Shown piece after piece: positions 12,092-24,000 of a stretch of DNA of 60,000 nt. Position numbers and translations under genes: made by a program. Position 1 is the stretch's first letter. Every line of letters starts with the position of its first letter. The notes below the pieces were generated by a model that saw nothing but the letters and a program-made list of their open reading frames with translations, searched no databases and was not told the DNA's origin. Source of the stretch: Owenia fusiformis (lineage: Eukaryota; Annelida; Polychaeta; Sabellida; Oweniidae); the NCBI GenBank assembly GCA_903813345.2, contig CAIIXF020000009.1:12334030-12394029 (forward strand), written 5' to 3'.

Positions 12092-15000
12092 CTACAATTG
12101 AATTAAACATAACATTAACAGTGTGATACAAATCGTATAATTCTAAGAGACTGTTTCAAAGAATACTACCTAGGAAGATTCCCCGCATTGAGAACATCAG
12201 AACGTCATTCCCAGTTAGTAAATGTGTACAAGACGAGAACATGTTCAAATGCCGAGGGGGGGGGGGCACTGGTCAATGTTTTGTACAGGGGGAGTCGCTG
12301 ATATATTAAATATCTACCCAGATCTATGGATTTTTTTCTCTAAAAATTGACCAACATTTAGGGGTTTTCTTTCATAAGTAGACCCACTTCTTTAAAGTGA
12401 CTTTAAAGGAATATTCCTTGCCAAACCATCTCTCTCCTCATATGGTAGCTATAACCATATATATGCTTGCCATGTTTAGCAAAACACGCAAAAATGTTTT
12501 GATATGGTCAAATTTGATCACTTAGAAATGTGATGCTCAATTTCAGTAAGCTGTCATCTTTTAAAATTTCACACAGGAAGTGATGTCATCGACTCTCAAC
12601 TTTGCATATAGCATCAGGTGAGGAGCTATTAAGAATTACAAAACCAGCTAAATATTCTTTTTCAACTTTGTATCTTATTTAATCCTTCTGAAAACCTCTT
12701 CTTTTATTCTTTGTTGACAAGCCCTGAAAATATTTTTGCACAGAAAGTTATGATCACTTGTCTAGAAGTGATTTTGTGCTACTTTCCTATACTGTTATGG
12801 GCAAGGTTATAGAAGTTGAGAGTTGATGACATCACTTCCTGCAAGAAATCTTAAAAGATGGCAGCTCACTGGAAATAAGCACTAGATTTTTAAATGATCA
12901 ATATTGACCATATTAAAACATTTTCCCATGTTTTGCTAAATATGGAAACTATATATATGATTATAGCTACCATATCAAGAGAGAAAGGGTCTGGCAAGGA
13001 ATATTCCTTTAAGGTAATTAAAAAAAACAAGACCCACTTCCGGCGATTTTTTCTCAAAAACAATACCAAGTTTTAAGATTTTTAAAAAGTAGACCTAGTT
13101 CTATGGATTTGTTTATCAAAATTTGACCCATATCTAGTTTTTTTTCTTCAAAATGGGTACCTTATCTAGCAATTTTCGGTAAAGAAGTGACCCATATTCA
13201 TTTGTAGTCAATATTTGGGATCCCAACGGGATCAAATATGTCCCTTTATCAAATTAGTGAGGGAAAAGACACATCTAAAATGCACAATGTATTATCTTAT
13301 AAAAATCAAAAACTTTGTCCAGCATTTCCCAGAATTATTCAAAATGATTTTCAACGCAGACGACATTATTTTTGTATTAAAGGCAAGTAAGACCAAAATC
13401 ATATGACTGTTTGCTATTAAAATAAGAACATTAGGAGCAATTCATTGTACGAATAATAATATTTTTGCTTTAGCGCTATAGTGGTTTTAGTAAATTATCA
13501 TTTCTGCGCAGTACCTTACAATAAAGCAATTATATGAAGGTGACACTTAAAAAGTACTTACCTTTATACCTCCACATCAGAGACTCATCGAATGAGGATA
13601 GCACATCAGTTTTTGCATCGTATTTCCCAACGTTCCTAATCGAGACACCATCAGCTGAAAATAACCGAAACTTCTAATTCTTAAATTGATAGGTTTGACT
13701 GTGGTTTGTGGGACCAGCTAATTCACAGGGCTTTCAGAGAATAAGTAAGCTTCTTAAACATACAAATCATTCTTGAACTTACCTTCCAGCGTACCAACGT
13801 AGACGTAAAAGTTACGTAATCCAGTAGCGTCGTATGTATAGTGTCCCTGTGTGCCGTTCGTGAAGGGTAGAATAGAAAATCACAATCATTATTACATATA
13901 TTTGATATTCAGTATAGCTTTGCTTTGTTTCAGAATAAATACATTTAACCACGTTCTACCAATGGATAGATATTTTACATCAGAAATAATAGATAAAATA
14001 TAAAACTGGATCAGTGTTGTAAAGACACCATATATTCATTGTGTACCAGTGTTGTGAACCAGACACGATTACAGGGTTTTCAATTGTTTTGAAAAATGAG
14101 GTATAATTTTATTGGAAATTCAATTGTCTATCGAATAGGAGCATAAATGGAAGCATTAAATGGGCACTTCGGAAATAAGTGTCCTTATTTTTGTATAGTT
14201 GCAGTCAACGGCAAGTTCATGTATTCAAACTGTTTATATAATTGTACTTGTAAACAAAGTAACAATACCGTGACTCCAACAAAGTCAACCGCCATGAGAT
14301 TAGCATATATTTTCTCTATCCCGTCCTTGGTTCTGAGAAAAGCATTCGCTTCTCCTGGAACTACTCCCTCTGCGTCAAATGTCGCTTTCAGTGCCAGGGC
14401 AAACGCCCACACGGCGTCATAAGCTGCACCTTATTAGCATACGAATTAAAACCTTGTGTTTGATTATGACACATTAAACTATTTAAGTCAAAGTTAGAGC
14501 CATTTTAGTGGGAAATTATGTCCGATACCAATCCGATACTAGGCATTAAAGGCGCAATATTAAACGTATTTTCAATATAAACTGACATACATTAATGCTG
14601 TATATATGACCGACCGGCCTGATGTATTTTTAAAGTATACTGCCAAAGGTGGTAAAATACTTCAAGCCTCGCCTACTTTCATTATTCTGGGTAGCGCCGA
14701 AAGGTATATTTAGCGAGTAATTAATTGCAAATTGACATACTTATATCATTATGAAGATACTTATAACACATACCTGCAAAAACAAATGGCTTTTTAGGTG
14801 GTACCACTTCTCCAATATCAGATAATACATCGACGTATGTCTGCAACGGATCAATTTAAGCTGGGTAATCACAATGGATGTAAGATGATGGAATGTCAAA
14901 ACTTTTCAAAAGAGTCATTGACTCATGTAACAATGCTTTTAGTTAAAACGTCAGATCAAATAGTTCAGAGATACCAAATTTTTGACAGAATTGACATTCA

Positions 15001-18000
15001 AATTCCTATCTTTGATCAGATAAAAAAGTAAGAATGATATAATATACAGGGTTGGCCAAAAAAAAACCAATACCCAACTTCAAATCAGGATGAAAATAGT
15101 TACATTCAATATGGTACATTGGCTTACATACCATTTTAAAGGTTATACAATTTCAAACAATTTGGTATATAACACTTCGTCATGAAATCAATAGTAAAGT
15201 TTTATTATACTTATTTGGGAGGCCGGGTCGCTATTTAAGGTCTCCAGATTTAAGGGAGAAAATAATAAATCTGCGGAATTATGTTAATTTTTTATTTATA
15301 GAATATCATTCTTTTGTTAGGTGAATACATGCTTGGATACTGATATTTTCATCATTGTGTGACTTTTATTGTTTATGAATTTCAGTGTTGTTTAATAACA
15401 TTTTACACTTTATTTATTTAAACAATTTTCACAATTGCTCAATATACCCCCACCCCCTCCCCTATGCATCAACAATAAGCTTCAAGTGTCGCGTAATCTA
15501 TCAATAACCTTATTGAGAGATTTCTGTTGCAATTCATTTCAGCACTTTAGGATTCTGTTTCAGCACATCAAAGCTGTTTATTGGATGCTTTTGATTGTAC
15601 CATTTCCTCGAGATGGCTCCATGTATCGTAATCAAACAAATTACATGTAGCATCAGGGCTGTTGGGTGGCCAAGCATCGAGATCAATCAAATTGACACCT
15701 TGTTTGCAAAGGAATGCCATGTCTCTTGAGATCTATGGTACGGGGCAATGTCTTGTTGGAAAATAAAATCCTCGTCACATATACGTTTATTTAACAGACC
15801 TCTTTTGAGTACTTATTGATAATAAACAACACTAAAATTCATGACAAATAAGTTCAGTCACACAATATGCAAATATACAAGCATTTATTCACCTAACAAA
15901 ATGATATTCTATAAATAAAAAATTAACATTATTCCGCAGATTTACTATTTTCTCCCTAAAATCTGGATACCTTAAATACTGACCCGGCCTCCCAAATAAG
16001 CATAATAAAACTTTAATATTGATTTCATGACATAGTGTTATATACCAAATTGTTCGAAATTGGATAACCTTTAAAATGATATATAAATCAGTGTATCATA
16101 TTGAACATAGCTATTTTCAGTCTGATTTAAAGTTGGGTATTGTTTTTTTTTTGCCCACCCTGTATATATAATTTTCAAACTCAGTAATCTTATGACTCTG
16201 CGGATAATTACTTTGCCATTTTTATAATGTTTGGGTTCAGTCAGATCAGCGTTGCCACCCTCAAAGAAGAACTCGGGTAACAGTGTAATATGGATGGCTC
16301 CCTTCCTCGCTTCGTTAATCTGTTCCCTCGTACAGTTGGTAGTAGCAATTTGATCGTCTGTGTAATTGTTTATAGGAAACAAACAAATATATGTATATGT
16401 TATAATGAATATTTATCATTTAATATAAATATATACAAACATGTTGGCATCTGGGCATCTCATGAATTGACTGTGACACTCTCTTGCGTATGAAGTCGCT
16501 TCGTTTGCGACATGTGAATGAACGTTGAATTCTCCTTCATAGCAAATGAAATCAGTAGCCCCATAATGTGGATGGTGCTATATTTGAAAGCACCATAATG
16601 TGGATGGTGCGGCGTTAGTCTGAAAGCGCCATAATGTGGATGGTGCTTAGGTCTGTAAGCCCCATAATGTGGATGGTGCTTGGTTCGGAATGCACCATAA
16701 TGTGAATGGTGCTAGTCTGGGAGCGCCATAATGTGGATGGTGCTCGAGTCTGAAAGCGCCATAATGTGGATGGTGCTTGAGCGATTGCGCCATAATGTGG
16801 ATGGCACACCTGTTTGAAGCGCCATAATGTGGATGGTGCTCGAACAGTTAGATTCCATAATGTAATGGAATTGACGATTGCCATGAAGGAGATACGAAAA
16901 GTATGTGATTGAATAAGAATGCAATGAACATATGAATTTGAACCTTGGGAATGGAACGAACGCAAGTAAGTGACACAGCCAAGTCTTGTAGACACCTATA
17001 ACGTTAGTGTACAATTACAAATAATTATATCTTTAAGACTTAAGATGCCTTAAGATTGTTCATTTATGAGAAAGGAGGTGGTTGGGGAGGTTGGTGGATA
17101 GCTATGGATAAATTGATGTTCGCTGGTCGCTAGGTTCAATCGAATAGAACGACTGTATCGTGTGTGCAACGGATAGAGTCACGTTCATCCATCCGAATGA
17201 TTGACGTGAAGGCGGGGCATGAGAATCAGTATGAATATTTTTCAAGCTTCCTATAAACGATGCTTAACAATATTAAGCAACCATTTATAGGAAACAAACA
17301 AATATATGTATATGTTATAATGAATATTTATCATTTAATATAAATATATACAAACATGTTGGCATCTGGGCATCTCATGAATTGACTGTGACACTCTCTT
17401 GCGTATGAAGTCGCTTCGTTTGCGACATGTGAATGAACGTTGAATTCTCCTTCATAGCAAATGAAATCAGTAGCCCCATAATGTGGATGGTGCTATATTT
17501 GAAAGCACCATAATGTGGATGGTGCGGCGTTAGTCTGAAAGCGCCATAATGTGGATGGTGCTTAGGTCTGTAAGCCCCATAATGTGGATGGTGCTTGGTT
17601 CGGAATGCACCATAATGTGAATGGTGCTAGTCTGGGAGCGCCATAATGTGGATGGTGCTCGAGTCTGAAAGCGCCATAATGTGGATGGTGCTTGAGCGAT
17701 TGCGCCATAATGTGGATGGCACACCTGTTTGAAGCGCCATAATGTGGATGGTGCTCGAACAGTTAGATTCCATAATGTAATGGAATTGACGATTGCCATG
17801 AAGGAGATACGAAAAGTATGTGATTGAATAAGAATGCAATGAACATATGAATTTGAACCTTGGGAATGGAACGAACGCAAGTAAGTGACACAGCCAAATC
17901 ATGGTAGCATGGGTGCTACTATGAGAAACCCCAAGGTAAAGATAATATGTTTATGTATAGTAGCGAGTGTAGGATATGATGTGATAACCACTAATTATAA

Positions 18001-21000
18001 TATGATTATTCATCAAATTCGAACACATTTCCTCAAAAGCAGCACGATAAGTAACGAACCGTTGTATGATGATTGACATGCTAGTAGTTCGTGGTGCTTT
18101 TGAATGGACGATTTAAATCGCTCTGACGTCGGATATATAAATACATAGTAAATACACAGATAAATGATAACTATTCCCATGGGCTATGCTATTCCTGAGC
18201 ATTCAAATGGAAATGCGCCGATAACAATCAGGTGTGTGGTGAAGCCATGGCCCGTTGGCCATCTTTAAGAAGTTGATCATTGGGGCGTATATATCGCCTG
18301 AATGAGTCTGATTTCCACCTGCCAAGTGTCATAATTAAACTATCTCCCAGGTGAGAATAAGCTGCACTTGATGCGGCGCCTATACGAAATGAATGTCCAC
18401 TGAAGTGAGCCGGATCTAAGCCAATGTTATGTAAATGTTGTTTCATTGTACCGATAAAGCTGTCACGGCTTAATGTTGTGCCCTCCAGTGTGAGGAACAG
18501 AGGTCCCGATGGGTTTGAGGAATGTTGTTTTTGCCTTACGTCGAGGTATAATTGCATAGCTTTAACCGCACATGTCACGGAATCCGGATTTGAATGAATG
18601 GGTATCGTGACACCTTCGCCCGTACGATCGGTTTTAGATGACTTCAGGTGATATGTGAAATAGCCTTGGTACATTTTAATGTCCTGTAATAACACGACGT
18701 TTTGCCCTGGTTGCGTTGTAAATTCTCCACATCTCAGAAATCCAAAGAAAGCCAATGTATAGACTGCCTTAAACATAATATTTTCGTACGGATCAATACG
18801 TTTCGTAACCAAGAATCTGCATAAAGTAGCGAGAATTTCATGAGTTATTGGGCGTCTTAGAGATTGTTTGTTATCCTGAAGCTTGAGTATCGTATTTAGG
18901 ATCGTAGAAATCCGCGGCATGAGTGTCCCATCAGCAAGATGGAAGGGGTTATTTATCCCAATACGCATGAACACGTATCTCAGTCCTGATAGGTACAGTC
19001 GTATTGTTGAGTGCTTCAATCCCTTAAGATGACAATAAGATATGAAGCGCAGAACAATTGCTTCTGATATTGGAGGAATATTGTTATTTGTGAATTCAAC
19101 ACCGTTAACCTTGAGGAATCCTAGATACGATTTATATCCCTCGTTATACACCTGTTTAGTTTTATGGCTGAGCGATAAGTCCCATAAATGATCCAAATGC
19201 GCGTCGATAACACTCACTGCCAGATTACTTGCAGTGGGTTTGGACAGGGGCATGGTGCTGCGTCTGCCCATGGTACCAGCTCCTTGAAGCGATCTATCTG
19301 CAAACGACTTAGACTGTCGGCGATATTGTTCGAATTGCCTTTAACGTGGCGAGCGTGAAAATGAAAATTACTTTCACAGGCTCGCCACGTAAGGTTGCGC
19401 ATCAATTTCATGATAGGCAACACCTTGGACCGTCCTTTATTTATTATTGATACTGTTGCTTCATTGTCACACATGAACACGATGCTTTTACGAGACCAAA
19501 GACTCCCCCAGATGATGGCGGCCACGACAATGGGATATAGTTCTAAGAACGCAATGGAAAGATCCTGGCACTCGATTGAAGGGAGTGTTTCGGGCCAAGG
19601 TTCGTAGAAATATGCCCCATTGTAGAAGCCGCCATGACCAAGGGAAGCTGCTGCGTCAGTATATAGGTGCATTTCATTTGATAATATTGGAACTTGTTCA
19701 TAAAATAAATTCACTCCGTTCCAGTTCGTCAAAAATGTTTGCCACATTGTGAGATCCTCTCGACAATGCTTGTCGAGATATACGTGTTTAAATGGCGTGT
19801 CTACGGATGATGCAAGTTTATACAGATAAGATACAAAACTCCGTCCGGGCCTAATAACTCTCGAGGCGAATTGTAGGTGCCCGAGAAGTTGTAAGAGTTG
19901 TATTTTAGTACACGTTTTTTGCTTCGAAATAGTCTTGATGAACGTTGAGATACGTTCTAATTTCTCGACCGGTAGCCTAGCTTCCATGTTACGTGAGTCT
20001 AATATAATCCCTAGATATTCAAGGCATGTAGTTGGTCCTACGACCTTATGCGGGGAAAGAGGGATATTTAACTTGTTAAACAACATAGTCATAATCGCCA
20101 TGGTTCTGTGACCCTCTTCCCAACTTGAAGTATTGATTGCCAGGTGATCATCCAATAAATGGATCAAGAAGTCGACATCGTATTTATTCTTGCCAATCCA
20201 TTCAACGGCTTGGGAAAGGGTATCATAGATCTTAGGGGAAGATCTACATCCGAAACTAAGCCGATGTGATACGTAATATTTATCCTTCCATTTGATGCAG
20301 AACCAATGCCATTGTTCAGGTTTGACGGGAATAATTTTAAAAGCGTCTTTTACGTCCCATTTCGATAATAACGCATTCCGCCCTTTAGATAAAATGCCTT
20401 TAATAGCAGTATCCAGAGTTACGTATTGCAGGCTGCATTTTTCCTTATCAATAAAATCATTGATACTATAGTCCTGATCGTTATGGGGAGATGACAAGTC
20501 TATTATCATGCGTTTCTTTTTTGAGTATTTGCTTTCTGCTATTCCAATAGGGCTAACTCGAAAGTGCGCAAAAGGTGGTGTTACGAATGGGCCTAGTAAA
20601 TATCCCTTAGATAATTCTGTATTCAGCAATTCTTCGACGATCTCTGGTTGCCGACGCGCTGATAATAAATTGTTACAGATTCTGTTAGGGATAGAGATGC
20701 CTTCAGGTTGTTCTACTAGGGTGTCGAATCCATATTCGAGGCCGTTGCATAAGTAATTAACGAAATTCGCGTCGGGGTGGTGAATTAAATCCATTCGCAA
20801 TTGAGGAATATTGATGGGGGTTGAAGCGTTCATGATGTCGGGAATCAGTCAATTTTTATTCTTTCCCTCGTTTTTCCTAGATGAACGAGAGGACGGGGAG
20901 ATTTTCCTGCCTTCGGAATCTACGCGGACGTGAAGCCTGTAACAATCATCGTAATTACAGCCGCCTTCCGAGTTGAAGTTGTTACAAACAGGTCTAGATC

Positions 21001-24000
21001 TTCCGCGTTCGTCTTCGGAGTATATCACTTTTCTGCCTTGTCTATCTGTGTTTTGTTTACCCCGTTTTGCCTCGGATTGTGATGTTTTTCCATTATCGAC
21101 ATCAACGTGCTTTGAGTTGAGGACGAGCTGTAATAGGCGAGTGTCCACTTGTCCCCAGTCAACTTTGATTTGATGATTGATCCAAGCGGCGCACGCTCTT
21201 CCTGTGAATAACTTGTGGTATTCGTAGAATACGGCACCGTTTGTGTTGTGAATATCCAGAATATTGTACATGTATTGGCTAAGTTCATCGGCGCGGGAGG
21301 GGTAAGCGGCTAACATTATTCGCTTATACTTTTCGAAGGCCGTGATGAATTCTGCAATGGTGAGATGGCGCTTTAGTTTTGGGTCGTTATCCATATTAAC
21401 GGCCTTGAGCGTCAGTTTTCCGTCGGCCTCTGTATCCAGGGACGGGGCTTTTGATATCTCATAATACGGTATTAACAGACAAGCCATGTTGATGTACTTT
21501 CCAGTGAGAATGGCCCGTTTTACACTCGGAGAAATTACATCTATCATCGGGATATCATTTGGATGTATACCTTTCTCGCCGAGTCCTCGTACGATTGTAC
21601 TAGAAGATGCATCCAAAGGCTCCAGGTTTCTCTCCGCCGATGACGAGGGTGTGGGTACCGGCGGGTCTGATTGTCCTGACGGGGCCTCTAGCTTGTCAAC
21701 GAGAATGTTGACTGCCTTGGTTAGAGTCTCTACCGATTCCTTGAGATTACTATTAGTTGCCTCATTAGAGCTATCTGACGGCGTTTTCGCATACGGCTTC
21801 TCCACACTTTTCTTCTTTGTTTGTTTTTGATTTTTAGATTTTCCTCTAGTTGAAGGCATTGTTAATATAATATTTTGGTTGATATAATAGCTATGGATAA
21901 ATTGATGTTCGCTGGTCGCTAGGTTCAATCGAATAGAACGACTGTATCGTGTGTGCAACGGATAGAGTCACGTTCATCCATCCGAATGATTGACGTGAAG
22001 GCGGGGCATGAGAATCAGTATGAATATTTTTCAAGCTTCCTATAAACGATGCTTAACAATATTAAGCAACCATTAAGAGTAGGATTCGCTTTATAAATGA
22101 GCATATACTTATCCCCTGTTATGTTGTTTTTGTACAGCTAAAAAACGAAACATCGACTAATACATTGCTTATAATGTAAAGACATTGTATGCCATTTTAT
22201 GGGACCTTGTGCAAAATATTTATAATATTTATCAGGGATATAGTCTGTCAAGAAGTCTTTTCAAGGTTCTTTATTCAAGTTCATAAGCTTACAAAATCAA
22301 AAAAGCAAAAATTCTAGTACAAAGTTAATTACCTAGTAAGTAAGTAATAAACAAAACTCAAGAATATGTTATAATCAGCATAATAGAATACATATCATGA
22401 CATAGTCTTTTAATAAAATATCGATTTTGATTTCATGTAGCATCAAAATTAATAAAGTATGGCATGCACAGGATATGGTTCCAAATTTAAAATTTGGTAA
22501 TAATTTGAGCATACTCAAATGTGCCCCGATGAGGCATATCTCATACTCTTGCAATCTTTATTAAAATAAATCAAAGCAGATTAATTCCATCATACTTTAC
22601 AAAGTAAACGACGAATGTTTTTATATCATCAACGAGAAATATGATGTCAAAGACTTTTTTGGACAGTACAGTACTTTCGTACAGTATTTGCCATTTGCAA
22701 AAAAAGGTTTGCAAATTAGTAGATCTATTAAGGGGAGGCATAAAAGTTCAATGTCTTGTAGGAAACTAAATAAATCTAGTTTTGAGTTGGACACCCCCCC
22801 TCCCCCTCAAAACTAAATACAATGAAAGTTGATCGGGGACCTTTAACTTGTTTTAGCGACTTAATTTGGACTGTCATGGGGGCAGTACTATAACTTATTT
22901 ATAATTCTTAAAACAGGTGCCAACAACAATAAGCATATTCCATGTTGCATGCATCTTGGTGAAGAAGGCGTCTGGTAAAGTCTTTATTTTTAAACCATTC
23001 CAAGGTGTATTTCGAGTCGAAATTGCAAAAATTTAAATGTTGAAATTTGTCGGATAGCAAACTGAAATAGCTTTGACCCCCTCCCCCCAAACTAGATTTA
23101 TTTAGTTTTCTATCAGACATTGATCTTTTGATGCCTCCCCTAAGCTTATTTGTTTTAAAACTTTTATTGTAGCATTTGGTTTTGATTGGGCTTCACAATC
23201 ACTTTCGATTTTTATTTTCTACTTGACTACATGTCACAATTATTGAAGGAACTCGGTTTTTATCCTTGCACAGCCTTGACCAAAGAGTTTTACCGTTATT
23301 AACTGTAATGACAAAGTTTATTATTTGTTAGTCCTCACGTTTGTGAAATAATTGTGACATACTGCTCTTGTAATAGTTCACAGAATCATCATTTTTTGCT
23401 TTGATAATAATAAAAATGCATTACGCTCAACAATACATTTACGATTTAAAGTAAAGTGTATCATACCTCACACAGGAATTTAGGTTGAGCTGATCTGGAG
23501 ACATCAGCAACAAATATTCTCAGACCACTTTCCTAAAATAATAAAGATATGCCTTTAAACGCTTTTCTCACTTGGGGATTATTAAAGGTCGCAGAGCAGA
23601 TTACTTTCTTAAAGGCCAGTTGTAATATATGTTTTAATCATTCATTCAGTATTTTCAAGGAAAAGGTTTTCTGCTTTTTATTTCTCAAATATTCAAATTG
23701 CTCGCAATTTTTCAGATACAAGATGAGATTTTTAAATCATCAAGTATTCCACTATACAATGCAAAACACTTTTAAATCTTTTTAGCACCAGTGTCAAGAT
23801 TGAATTCAAAACTTTCAAAAAGTCCTTCAAGAACCACCTTTTGAATCAAAAAATTCTAATATCAATTTTTTAATAATTTTGCGTAAGCCAAAGAAGTTTA
23901 AACTTTATATGGGACCTTTAAGGAGTAAAAAAGGGTATACATATACATGGTGGTCAAAAAACGGCAACCCTAGTTTTTTCCTAATATCTATTTCATTCTA

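Larger units (their letters stand above)
16369..22074 (-). mobile_element. Full-length Ngaro-type tyrosine-recombinase retrotransposon
   Basis: Minus-strand order is A1 (22074-21887), gag, RT/RNase H, tyrosine recombinase, B1 (17897-17284), A2 (17285-17098), a 115 bp spacer, then B2 (16982-16369). This split-direct-repeat layout defines PAT/Ngaro elements. The absence of a DNA methyltransferase domain places it with Ngaro rather than DIRS/PAT. A1 and A2 (188 bp) and B1 and B2 (614 bp) look identical by eye, and all three ORFs are open, so insertion was recent. There is no target duplication, as expected for recombinase integration. The A/B joint at 17284-17286 and the outer ends share a TT(T) core. 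It sits in intron 7 of the flytrap gene in the same orientation. Confidence 0.92.

Noticed and set aside
16071-16382. Single 103 aa minus-strand ORF
   Set aside because: Its centre is exon 8 of the flytrap gene. The first residues come from the Ngaro terminus and the last from intron and mariner sequence.
16615-17880. Minus-strand frames rich in STIHIMAL and APSTLWR
   Set aside because: They are translations of the hairpin minisatellite in Ngaro B1/B2 and are present identically in both copies. No independent coding signal.
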